Positions 52,638 through 60,975 of a stretch of 64,000 bases of DNA are shown in pieces. The translations under genes and the position numbers were made by a program. This DNA comes from Sandaracinaceae bacterium (GTDB lineage Bacteria > Myxococcota_A > Polyangia > Polyangiales > Sandaracinaceae). The DNA lies in assembly GCA_019637095.1 (NCBI GenBank), contig JAHBWG010000003.1, forward strand, positions 124,001 through 188,000, read 5' to 3'. The notes beneath the pieces were generated by a model. That model saw nothing but the letters and a program-made list of their open reading frames with translations. It made no database searches and had not been told where the DNA came from. Position 1 is the stretch's first letter; every line of letters starts with the position of its first letter.

Positions 52638-55600
52638 GGACGATCCGACGCTCCCGGGCGCCGGCGCGGACAAGACGTTCTGCGAGCGCTGCGGTCACAG
52701 CGTCTCGCCGAACGCCGAGGCGTGCGGTCGCTGTGGGACGCCGTGCCCCCAGCGCGGGTTCGGCATCGACCCGCGGATCGGGACCCTGGTCGCCGGCGCG
52801 CAGTACCGCGTCCTGCGCCGGCTCGGCGAGGGCGGCTTCGGCGTCGTCTACGAGGTGGAGACGCTCGTCGGTGGGCTGCGCCGCGCGCTCAAGGTCCTCA
52901 ACGCCCGCGGCGCGAGCGATCCCGAGCTGCAGCGTCGCTTCCGCGACGAGGCCTCCATCCTCGAAGAGATCAACCACGCGAACGTCGTGCGCTGCTACGC
53001 CGCCGGCCACCTCGAGCGGGCGGGCGAGCTCTACCTCCTGCTCGAGCTCGTCGAGGGCGTGCCGCTGTGGTCGATCGTCCGCGACCCGGCCACGCGCGCC
53101 CGTCGCCCGCTCGAGCCCCGGCGCGCCGTGCGGCTCGCCAAGCAGATCGCGTCGGGCCTCGCGGCCGCGCACCGCGTGGGCGTGCTGCACCGCGACCTCA
53201 AGCCCGACAACGTCCTGATCGTCGATCCGGGGACTCGCGAGGAGCAAGCCAAGTTGCTCGACTTCGGCGTGGCCAAGGTCCTCGGCACGGAGGCGGAGGC
53301 CGCGGTCAGCTCCGGGATCGTCGGCACGCCGTCCTACATGGCGCCCGAGCAGTTCCAGGAGGGCCGCCCCCTCGACGCGCGCACCGATCTCTACGCGCTC
53401 GGCGCGGTCCTCTACGTGATGCTCACCGGCGCCGGGCCGTTCGACTCGGCCGGCGCCTCCCTCGGGGCGATCTTCGCGGCGCAGGCCCGGCACCGCGACG
53501 CCGGCCCGCTGCCGAGCGCGCTCGTCCCCGCGCTCGCCGAGCACCCCGCGCTCGATCGGCTCGTCGCGGGCCTCCTCGCCTGCGAGCCCGACGTCCGCCC
53601 CTCGTCGGCCGCCGATCTGTGCGCCGAGCTCGCGCGGCTGGAGCACGCGCTCTCCGATCGAGGCGCGGCCGACGCGGGCGAGAGCTTGGTCCGCGCGCTC
53701 GCCGCCGTTCCGGGAGAGCGCGCGTGGCTCGCGCTCCTCGCGCACGTGTCGGCGGGCGGCGAGGCGCGCACGGACTTGGTGGCCGCGGCGGTCCGCGCGC
53801 TCGAGCGGTGGCCGGACGCGCTGCGCCCCGCGCCGCTCGCCGCGCTCCGCTGGGTCGACGGCGGCCCCGAGTCGGCCCTCTGGCCGCTCGTGCGCTCCCT
53901 CGATCTCTCGGGCCGCGAGCTCGAGGACGAGGACGTAGCCCGGCTCGCGAGGAGCCCCGCCCTGTCGACCGTCGCGGCGCTCGACCTCTCCCGCAACGCG
54001 ATCACGAGCGAAGGGCTCGCCGCGCTCGCGTCCTCGCCCCACCTCGGCTCGCTCGAGGTCCTCTGCCTCTCGCGGAACCGGATCACCTCGCGCGGGGTCG
54101 CGGACTTCGCCGCGCGCGCGGGCTGCCTCCGCCTCCGCGCGCTCGAGCTCGCGGAGAACCGCCTCGACGCGGCCGGCGCGCGCGCGATCGCGACGAGCCG
54201 CTTCAGGCTGCGCGTGCTCGACCTCTCGCGCACCGACCTCGGCGCCGAGGCCGCCCTCGCGCTCGCCGCCGGGCCCGCGCTCGAGGGGCTCGAGGTCCTG
54301 CGCCTCGAGGGCAACCGCGTCGGACCCGAGGGGGCGCGCGCGATCGCGTCGGCGCCCTTCGGACGCCTCGCCTCGCTCGAGCTCGCGCGCAACCTGATCG
54401 GCGCAGCGGGCGCGCGCGCGATCGCGAGCGCCCCGTGGCGTGGCGGGCTGGCGCACCTCGGCCTCGCGGAGAACGCGATCGATCGCGACGGCGCGCGGAG
54501 CCTCCTCGCCGCCACGGGCCTCGAGCGCCTCGACTCGCTCGACCTCGGCGGCAACACGCTCGGCGCCGCCGGCGCGATCGCGCTCGCGAGCGCACCCGTC
54601 GCGCGCCGGCTCACGCGGCTCGCCCTCGGCGACGGAGACCTCCGCGAGAGCGGGCTCGCGGCGCTGCTCGGCGCGGGTGGGCTCGTGCGGCTCCGCGCGC
54701 TCGATCTCTCCAACGACGCGCTCGACGCCGACGCGGTCGGGCTGCTCGAAGAGGCGCCGTTCTCGCTCGAGCACCTCACCCTCGATCGCAACCCGCTCGG
54801 GCGCGGAGATGCGCGCGCGCTGGGTCGGGCGCTCGCGCGGCTCGGCGTGCGCTCGCTCGGGCTGAGCGGCTCGGGCCTCGACGGGGTCGGGCTCGCGCGC
54901 GCGCTCGAGGGCGCACGCGTCGTCGCGCTCGACGCGTCGGAGTGCCCGCTCGACGCCGCGGGCGCGCAGGTGCTCGCGGCGAGCGGCGCGCTCGGCCGCC
55001 TCTCGCGCCTGGAGCTCGCCGGCGCGCCCCTCGGACCCGCGGGCGTGGCCGCGCTCCTCCCGCATCTCGAGGAGGTCGCGGAGCTCGCGCTGAGCGGGTG
55101 CGGGCTCGGTGACGAGGGCATCGACGTCGTCGTCGCGCACGCGCCGCGGCTCGCGCGGCTCACCGACCTCTCGATCGCGGGCGACGCGCTCGGGCCGCGC
55201 GCGGTCGACGCGCTCGCCGCGTCGGCGCTGGCACCGCACCTCGCGCGCCTCGATCTCTCGCACGACCGCCTCGGGGACGCCGGGGCCGAGGCGCTCGCCC
55301 GCGCGAGCACGTTCGGCGCGCTGACGACGCTCTCGCTCGCCGGCAACGGCATCGGCCTCGCCGGGACGATGGTGCTCCTCGGCGCGGGAGGGCTCGGGCG
55401 CGTGTCGCGCCTCGACCTGTCGAACAACGAGCGCACCGGTCGCGTGGACGTGTACAGCCTGTCGAGGCAGGCCATCGCGCGCATGGAGGAGAGCTTCGCG
55501 GGCCTCGCGGCGCACGGAGACGCGTTCGCCGACCGCTTCTACGACGAGCTCTTCGCGCGTCACCCGTCCGTGCGCCCGCTGTTCGCCCGGACGGACATGA

Positions 55601-55896
55601 CGCAGCAGAAGCGGCACCTCCTGCACGCGCTGACGCTCGCGATCGACAACCTCCGCAACCCGGCGCTCCTCGAGCAGAACCTGCGCGCCCTCGGCGCGCG
55701 CCACGTCGCGTACGGCGCGCGCGCGCCGCACTACCACGCGGTGACCAGCGCCATGCTCTTCGCGATGGAGGTGACGCTCGGCGACGACTTCACGGAGGCG
55801 CACGCCGCCGCGTGGAGCCGCGGCCTGCGCGCGGTCAGCGAGGTGATGCTGTCCGGCGCGCGCGACGCCACGCTCTCGGTGGCGCACGCGCAGTGA
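52630..55896 (+). CDS. Zinc ribbon-Ser/Thr kinase-LRR-globin fusion protein
   Basis: 1088 residues from GTG 52630, overlapping the previous gene by 8 nt. Residues 18-39 form a zinc ribbon (CERCGHSVSPNAEACGRCG). Residues 60-340 are a Hanks-type kinase: RLGEGGFGVVYE, RALKVLN, LHRDLKPDNVL, LDFGVAK, GTPSYMAPEQ. Residues about 420-935 are leucine-rich repeats of the RNI type (VRSLDLSGRELEDEDVARLA and many like it). Residues 940-1075 are a bacterial-haemoglobin-like globin: FYDELFARHPSVRPLF, MTQQKRHLLHAL with a distal Gln, ARHVAYGARAPHYHAV with the proximal His at 1025. By inference a haem-based gas (O2 or NO) sensor fused to a kinase. Confidence 0.88.
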   Translation: MREDDPTLPGAGADKTFCERCGHSVSPNAEACGRCGTPCPQRGFGIDPRIGTLVAGAQYRVLRRLGEGGFGVVYEVETLVGGLRRALKVLNARGASDPELQRRFRDEASILEEINHANVVRCYAAGHLERAGELYLLLELVEGVPLWSIVRDPATRARRPLEPRRAVRLAKQIASGLAAAHRVGVLHRDLKPDNVLIVDPGTREEQAKLLDFGVAKVLGTEAEAAVSSGIVGTPSYMAPEQFQEGRPLDARTDLYALGAVLYVMLTGAGPFDSAGASLGAIFAAQARHRDAGPLPSALVPALAEHPALDRLVAGLLACEPDVRPSSAADLCAELARLEHALSDRGAADAGESLVRALAAVPGERAWLALLAHVSAGGEARTDLVAAAVRALERWPDALRPAPLAALRWVDGGPESALWPLVRSLDLSGRELEDEDVARLARSPALSTVAALDLSRNAITSEGLAALASSPHLGSLEVLCLSRNRITSRGVADFAARAGCLRLRALELAENRLDAAGARAIATSRFRLRVLDLSRTDLGAEAALALAAGPALEGLEVLRLEGNRVGPEGARAIASAPFGRLASLELARNLIGAAGARAIASAPWRGGLAHLGLAENAIDRDGARSLLAATGLERLDSLDLGGNTLGAAGAIALASAPVARRLTRLALGDGDLRESGLAALLGAGGLVRLRALDLSNDALDADAVGLLEEAPFSLEHLTLDRNPLGRGDARALGRALARLGVRSLGLSGSGLDGVGLARALEGARVVALDASECPLDAAGAQVLAASGALGRLSRLELAGAPLGPAGVAALLPHLEEVAELALSGCGLGDEGIDVVVAHAPRLARLTDLSIAGDALGPRAVDALAASALAPHLARLDLSHDRLGDAGAEALARASTFGALTTLSLAGNGIGLAGTMVLLGAGGLGRVSRLDLSNNERTGRVDVYSLSRQAIARMEESFAGLAAHGDAFADRFYDELFARHPSVRPLFARTDMTQQKRHLLHALTLAIDNLRNPALLEQNLRALGARHVAYGARAPHYHAVTSAMLFAMEVTLGDDFTEAHAAAWSRGLRAVSEVMLSGARDATLSVAHAQ

Positions 55897-55926
55897 GGTC
55901 GGGGGCTGCCAGTCGGGCGAGGCCCA

Positions 55927-56388
55927 TCAGCCGAGCGTCATCGTGTAGCAGACCGCGGTGCCAGAGAGCACGCGGGTCCCGTCGTCTCGCAGGATCTGGA
56001 CGCGCAGCGTCGTGATGGGCGCGTCGTCGCGCACCGCGACGACCTCGGCCTCGGCAGTGAGCGTGTCGCCGGGACGCACGGGCGCCTCGAAACGATAGTC
56101 GGTGCGCAGGAACACGCTGCCCGGACCGGGGAGCTGCTCGGCGACGAGCGCGTTGAGCAGCGCGGTGGTCACGCCGCCCTGCACGACGATCTCGCCGAAG
56201 CGCGACGCGCGCGCCGCCGCCTCGTCGTAGTGGAGCGGGTTGCGGTCGCCGCTGATCTCGGTGAAGCGCGCGATGTCTTCCGCCTCCACACGACGAGATC
56301 GGCGCGCGCGCGCGCCCACCGATGGCGCGGGGCCCGACCAACCGGCGCCGGCCACGACCGCCGGTGCCGCTCGCTCGACGACGCTCAC
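55927..56388 (-). CDS. MaoC-like hydratase
   Basis: 153 residues from GTG 56388, overlapping the previous stop (GTGA). The hot-dog fold motif is RFTEISGDRNPLHYDEAAARASRFGEIVVQGGVTTALL, where the Asp and His (GDRNPLHYDE) are the catalytic pair of R-specific enoyl-CoA hydratases. YRFEAPVRPGDTLTAEAEV is the second conserved part. It could hydrate short enoyl-CoA in fatty acid or polyhydroxyalkanoate metabolism. It is coupled to the DUF4242 gene and convergent with the kinase-globin gene (30 nt). Confidence 0.87.
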   Translation of the reverse strand: MSVVERAAPAVVAGAGWSGPAPSVGARARRSRRVEAEDIARFTEISGDRNPLHYDEAAARASRFGEIVVQGGVTTALLNALVAEQLPGPGSVFLRTDYRFEAPVRPGDTLTAEAEVVAVRDDAPITTLRVQILRDDGTRVLSGTAVCYTMTLG

Positions 56389-56681
56389 GCCTCCCCCTCG
56401 CGCGGGTCGGGGCGGATCACCACCGTGCCGTCGATGGGCAGCACTTCGTCCGCGCGCATCCCCACGCGCCGCGCGTGCTCGCGGATCGCCTCGGGGCTGC
56501 TGGCCTGGTACACGCACGCGGTCCCGAGCGCGCCGTCCGGCTCGCGCAGGACGTAGCTGCGGATCCAGCGCACGTCGGTGGGCATCTCCTCATCGCCGAC
56601 GCGCCTCGAGCGGATCGCGGTCTCGGCGAGGTGATCGGCGTCCCGGAAGGCGCCGCGGCGGAGGATCAGGTAGGTCTGCAT
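56385..56681 (-). CDS. DUF4242 protein
   Basis: 98 residues from ATG 56681. TYLILRRGAFRDADHLAETAIRS, then DVRWIRSYVLREPDGALGTACVYQASSPEAIREHARRVGM fit the DUF4242 family (VRWIRSYV and CVYQASSPEAIREHA are the key parts). It is the second such gene in the window. Its stop overlaps the MaoC-like GTG by 4 nt, so the two are translated together. Role unknown. Confidence 0.78.
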   Translation of the reverse strand: MQTYLILRRGAFRDADHLAETAIRSRRVGDEEMPTDVRWIRSYVLREPDGALGTACVYQASSPEAIREHARRVGMRADEVLPIDGTVVIRPDPREGEA

Positions 56682-56852
56682 GACGTCGTGTCTCCTGGGT
56701 CTCGGGGCCGCACGGCGCGGCCACGAATGGATGTGCGAGCGCCCCGTGGGAATGGGCGTGTGAGGGCGCGTGGAGGTCGCTCGCGAGCGCTCGCCGCGGT
56801 TCCGTCGCGCCCACCCACGGTCCGTCCCACGCGCTGCGCCCAACGTCGCCGT

Positions 56853-57797
56853 ATGCCTCCTCCTGCACGCGCGCCCGAGCTCCGCGGCCCGCCACGAACA
56901 GCGCTCCTCACGCTGAGCGCGCTCGTCGCGTTCGCGGCGAGCTCCCTCATCACACGCCGCGCGCTCATGACCGACGCCATCGATCCCGCGACCTTCACGC
57001 TCGTGCGGCTCGGATCGGGCGCGCTCGCCCTCGCGTCGTTCGCGCGACTCACCACGGGTCCGTCGAGGCCAGTCGCGCCGGGGTCGCGCTGGCGCGCCTG
57101 GGGGGGCGCCGTCGCCCTCGCGCTCTACGCCGTCCCCTTCTCGTTCGCCTACGCGCGGCTCGACGCGGGCATCGGCGCGCTCCTCCTGTTCGCCTCCGTG
57201 CAGGTGACGATGATCGCGCACGGGCTCGCGACGGGCGACCGGCCGACGCCGAGGGCGTGGCTCGGCTCCGCCGGGGCGCTCGTCGGGCTCGTCCTCCTCA
57301 CCTGGCCAGGCGCATCAGCGGTCGATCGTCCCGGGGCGGCGTCGATGGTCCTCTCGGGAGTGGGCTGGGGCGCGTACTCACGCGTCGGCGCCGGCGAGGC
57401 GGCGCCAGCGCGGGCGCTCGCCGCGAGCTTCTGGCGAGCGGCGCTCCTCGTCGCGCCGCTCGCGTGGCTGGCGCTGCCGCGCCTCGTCGACACGACGCGC
57501 GAAGGGCTCGCGCTCGCGCTCGCCTCGGGCGTCCTCGTCTCCGGCGTTGGCTACGTCGCGTGGTACGCGGCGCTCCCGGCGCTCGGCGCCCCGCGCGCGG
57601 CGCTCGTCCAGCTCGCCGTGCCAGTGCTCGCCGCGAGCTTCGGGGTCGCGCTCCTCGACGAGGCGATCACGGCGCGCCTCGCCGTCTCCGGCGCGCTCGT
57701 GATCGGCGGCGTCGCGCTCGGGCTCCGCGCGCGATCTCGCGACGCGCCGGCCCGCGAGTTCGCTCAGCGGGAGGCGCGGGACGCGCCCTCGGCGTGA
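56853..57797 (+). CDS. EamA/DMT-family transporter
   Basis: 314 residues from ATG 56853. Ten membrane helices in two repeats: ALLTLSALVAFAASSLITRRAL at the start; IGALLLFASVQVTMIAHGL at the end of the first EamA unit; SGVLVSGVGYVAWYAALPALGAPRAALVQLAVPVLAASFGVALLDEAIT in the second, with the usual P-x-x-A-x-x-F/G-E pattern (VPVLAASFGVALLDE). It probably exports small metabolites. Its last 34 nt overlap the convergent SGNH gene. Confidence 0.88.
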   Translation: MPPPARAPELRGPPRTALLTLSALVAFAASSLITRRALMTDAIDPATFTLVRLGSGALALASFARLTTGPSRPVAPGSRWRAWGGAVALALYAVPFSFAYARLDAGIGALLLFASVQVTMIAHGLATGDRPTPRAWLGSAGALVGLVLLTWPGASAVDRPGAASMVLSGVGWGAYSRVGAGEAAPARALAASFWRAALLVAPLAWLALPRLVDTTREGLALALASGVLVSGVGYVAWYAALPALGAPRAALVQLAVPVLAASFGVALLDEAITARLAVSGALVIGGVALGLRARSRDAPAREFAQREARDAPSA

Positions 57798-58990
57798 TCG
57801 AGCGCGGCGACGAGGCGGCGCGCGATCACCTCGCGCCCGCGCGGGGAGAGGTGCTTTCCGTCCGTCGACGCGAGGCCGAGCCGCTGCCACTCCTCGAACG
57901 AGCCCGCACCGCCCATCGCCTCGAGCGAGCTCCAGAAGGCGCAGCCGGCGCGCGCCGCGGCCGCGCGCTGCGCGCGCACGATCGTCTCGACGTGGTGGCG
58001 CTCCACCGTGGCCGTCCCGGACTGCGCGTGATCGGTGATCCCGAGCAGCAAGCACGCCGCGTTCGGGACGGCGCGCCGGACGCGCGAGAGCACCTCCGCC
58101 GTCTCGCCGGTGAAGCGCGGCTCGTCGACCACCCCGCCGATCAAGCGGCGCAGGTCGTTGCCGCCGAAGCTCAGCACGACGAGGGCCGGGTCGCGGTGCG
58201 CGAGCTGCCCCGCGAAGTGGGCCTCGTCGCTGGCGAGCATGCGCGGCGTGAAGGCGCCGACCATGGAGATCGAGTCCCACACGACGCCCGGGCCTTCGCC
58301 CTCGAGCACGACGCCGTATGCGCGCGCGATGCCGCCGCCGTCGGCGCTGACGCGCACCGTGTGCTGACCCGGCTCGCGCCGGATGGCGTGCCAGCGATCC
58401 TCGAGGACGTCGGCGCGCGTCGCGAGGCGCTCGTACGCCGCCTCGCCTCGGCCGAAGCGGAACGCGATGCGGCCGCCGCCCGGGTGCGCCGCGTACCACA
58501 GCTCCGCGCGCGAGATGCGGCGCCCAGGCCGCAGGACGATCTCCGAGATCGCCCCGCCGGAAGAGGTGACGGTCACGCCGCCGAGCCCGTAGCGGCCGTC
58601 GCGCGCGCAGCGGTGGATGATGAAGCAGAGGTCCCACTCCGCCTCGGTGCGCAGCCAGAGCAGCCGGTTCGCATAGCTCCCGCTCGACGCTTGCAAGAGC
58701 ACGAAGCCGGGGCCCGCGTCGCCGTAGCGCGACTGGTAGATGCCGCGCAGACGGTGCGGGAGATCGTCGAGCCCGATCGACGAGTCGCCGAGGTGGGTGA
58801 CGCGCGCGATCGTGCCCGCGTCGCGGGTGCGCGCGAGCGCCTCGAAGAAGGGGCGCAGCGCGCGGTGGCCCTCGATCGCGGGCGTGGCCCCGGGCGCGTC
58901 GGTGCGCGCCGGCGCCGGCTGCGCGCGCGCCATCGACGCTACGCCGGCGAGGGCGAGCGCGAGCGACGCGAAGCGGATCGAGCGAGACAC
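57764..58990 (-). CDS. Exported SGNH/GDSL-type hydrolase
   Basis: 408 residues from GTG 58990. A signal peptide (IRFASLALALAGVASMARAQ) directs export. The hydrolase block I is VTHLGDSSIGLDDLPHRLRG, where GDS holds the nucleophile Ser. LVVLSFGGNDLRRLIGG is block III with the oxyanion Asn, and DGKHLSPRGREVIARRLV near the C-terminus carries the catalytic Asp/His. A beta domain lies between the first two (about 110-240). This is the layout of periplasmic peptidoglycan or exopolysaccharide O-acetyl esterases. The substrate is not known. Confidence 0.85.
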   Translation of the reverse strand: MSRSIRFASLALALAGVASMARAQPAPARTDAPGATPAIEGHRALRPFFEALARTRDAGTIARVTHLGDSSIGLDDLPHRLRGIYQSRYGDAGPGFVLLQASSGSYANRLLWLRTEAEWDLCFIIHRCARDGRYGLGGVTVTSSGGAISEIVLRPGRRISRAELWYAAHPGGGRIAFRFGRGEAAYERLATRADVLEDRWHAIRREPGQHTVRVSADGGGIARAYGVVLEGEGPGVVWDSISMVGAFTPRMLASDEAHFAGQLAHRDPALVVLSFGGNDLRRLIGGVVDEPRFTGETAEVLSRVRRAVPNAACLLLGITDHAQSGTATVERHHVETIVRAQRAAAARAGCAFWSSLEAMGGAGSFEEWQRLGLASTDGKHLSPRGREVIARRLVAALDHAEGASRASR

Positions 58991-59062
58991 GACGCCCTCG
59001 GCATACACCCGCGCGCCCGCGCGCTCAACGCGCCGGCCCGGCGAGCCAGCTCGATCTGCGGT

Positions 59063-59467
59063 ATGAAGGCGACCGTGAAGTCGTTCATCGAGCACGCGAT
59101 GATCGCGCTCTATCCACGGACGGACGCGCTCCCCGGGATCGAAGACGCGGGCATCTCCGAGTTCCTCGATCGCTACCGCGAGGAGTCGACGCTCCTCATG
59201 TGGCTCGGGCTGATCGCGGGGGCCTTCGCGTTCATCGCGAGCCCGATCCTCACCGTCCACTGGCCGCTGCCGTCGTTCCTGCTGCCGGCGCGCGTCCTCG
59301 ACGAGCACGCGCACCGCGTGACGAGCTCGCAGCTCTACCTCCTGCGCCAGGCGATCTTCCTCATCAAGCTCGCCGCGGGGCTCTGCTGGGGCGCGCACCC
59401 GGCCGTGCGCGCGCACTTCGCGATGGCCCCGTACGCCCCCGACCCGGGCACCTGGCGGGCCTCGTGA
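59063..59467 (+). CDS. Small membrane protein coupled to a GMC oxidoreductase
   Basis: 134 residues from ATG 59063. Hydrophobic segments are at about residues 48-72 (LLMWLGLIAGAFAFIASPILTV) and 100-118 (AIFLIKLAAGLCWGA). The C-terminus (AMAPYAPDPGTWRAS) is soluble. Small hydrophobic partner proteins encoded just before GMC oxidoreductase genes occur elsewhere, where they serve as membrane anchors (family analogy). Its TGA overlaps the GMC GTG by 4 nt (GTGA). Confidence 0.75.
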   Translation: MKATVKSFIEHAMIALYPRTDALPGIEDAGISEFLDRYREESTLLMWLGLIAGAFAFIASPILTVHWPLPSFLLPARVLDEHAHRVTSSQLYLLRQAIFLIKLAAGLCWGAHPAVRAHFAMAPYAPDPGTWRAS

Positions 59468-60966
59468 GCCACGTCGCCTTCCGCGAGCGCGGCGAGGACC
59501 TGCGCCTCGAGGCCGACTACGTCGTCGTCGGCAGCGGCGCGGGCGGCGCCGCGGCGGCGGTGACCCTCGCGCGCAGCGGCGCGGAGGTCGCGATCATCGA
59601 GGCCGGCGCGTGGCGCGACCCCGAGGACTACCCGAGCTCGACCTACGGCGCGATGCGCGACCTGTTCGACGACTGGGGCACGCAGCTCGCGCGCGGGCGC
59701 GCCCTGTGGCCGATCGTGCAGGCGCGGACCGTCGGCGGCACGACGGTGATCAACTCGGCGATCTGCGTGCGCACGCCGGGCGACATCTTCGCGCAGTGGC
59801 AGCGCGAGCGCGGGATCGAGGGGCTCGCCGAGCGCGTGTGGGCGCACCAGGACACGCTCGAGCGCGAGCTCCGGGTCGAAGAGGTGCCCGAGCCCGCGCG
59901 CGGCAACAGCAACCGCCTCGCGATGCTCGGCGCGAGCCGCGCCGGCTACGACAGCCACTGGATCCGCCGCTACGTCGCCGGGTGCGAGGGCACGGGCCAG
60001 TGCCTTCAGGGCTGCAAGAAGACGCGCAAGCAGAGCACGAACCTCAACTACGTCCCCGAGGTCCTCGCGCGCGGTGGACACGTCGTGAGCTCGGCGCCGG
60101 TGAAGCGCGTCGCGATCGAAGGCCGCCGCGCGATCGGCGTGCGCGGCCGCTTCGAGCACCCGCGCACCAAGGCATGGGGCGCGGACTTCTTCGTACGCGC
60201 GCGTCGCGCGGTCGTCGTCGCCGCGAGCGTGACGCACTCGCCCGCCCTGCTCGAGCGCTCGGGCGTGCGCTCGCCCGCGCTCGGCAAGTACTTCCGCGCG
60301 CACCCGGGCACGGGCGTGTTCGGCATCTACGACGAGCCGGTCGACACGAACACGGGCGCGACGCAGGGCTGGGCCTCGACCGCGTTCCGCGCCGACCCGG
60401 GCCTGAAGCTCGAGACGCTCTCGATCCCCTTCGAGATGGTGGCGAGCCGGCTCTCCGGCGGCGGCGCGCGCCTGATCGAGCGGCTGCGCGAGTACCGCCA
60501 CCTCTGCATGTGGTGCCACGCGGTCCGCGCCGAGTCCGTCGGCACCGTGAGGAACGGCCTCTTCGACAAGCCGGTCGTCCGCTATGGCCTCGACCGCGAG
60601 GACATGCTGCGTTTCCGGCAGGGGATGATCTTGCTCGCCAAGACGCACTTCGCCGCGGGCGCCAAGAAGATCCTCCCCGGGATCCACGGGATGCCGTACG
60701 AGCTCGGCCCCGATCAGGTGAGCCTGCTCGAGGACGCGCCGCTCGACCCGCGCGCGTATATCGCGATCCTGAGCCACCTCTTCGGAGGCTGCGTGATGGG
60801 CACGGACCCGCGCGACGCGGTGACGGACGCGCGCGGGCGCGTGCACGGCTACGACGGGCTCGTCGTCGCGGACGCCTCGGTCATCCCGAGCAACCTCGGC
60901 GTCAACCCGCAGCACACGATCATGGCGCTCGCGATGGCCTTCGCCGAAGACCTCGCGAGCGAGTGA
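59464..60966 (+). CDS. GMC-family FAD-dependent oxidoreductase
   Basis: 500 residues from GTG 59464. LEADYVVVGSGAGGAAAAVTLARSGAEVAIIEAG binds FAD (residues 16-50). Also seen are TVGGTTVINSAICVRTP, a Cys-rich GCEGTGQCLQGCKKTRKQST region (near 180), and the C-terminal HLFGGCVMGTDPRDAVTDARGRVHGYDGLVVADASVIPSNLGVNPQHTIMALAMAFAED block, whose LGVNPQHTIMALA end is characteristic. It resembles GMC enzymes with long substrates (sterol or long-chain alcohol oxidases). It forms an operon with the membrane protein before and the kinase gene 9 nt after. Confidence 0.88.
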   Translation: MSHVAFRERGEDLRLEADYVVVGSGAGGAAAAVTLARSGAEVAIIEAGAWRDPEDYPSSTYGAMRDLFDDWGTQLARGRALWPIVQARTVGGTTVINSAICVRTPGDIFAQWQRERGIEGLAERVWAHQDTLERELRVEEVPEPARGNSNRLAMLGASRAGYDSHWIRRYVAGCEGTGQCLQGCKKTRKQSTNLNYVPEVLARGGHVVSSAPVKRVAIEGRRAIGVRGRFEHPRTKAWGADFFVRARRAVVVAASVTHSPALLERSGVRSPALGKYFRAHPGTGVFGIYDEPVDTNTGATQGWASTAFRADPGLKLETLSIPFEMVASRLSGGGARLIERLREYRHLCMWCHAVRAESVGTVRNGLFDKPVVRYGLDREDMLRFRQGMILLAKTHFAAGAKKILPGIHGMPYELGPDQVSLLEDAPLDPRAYIAILSHLFGGCVMGTDPRDAVTDARGRVHGYDGLVVADASVIPSNLGVNPQHTIMALAMAFAEDLASE

Positions 60967-60975
60967 GGCCGCGCG

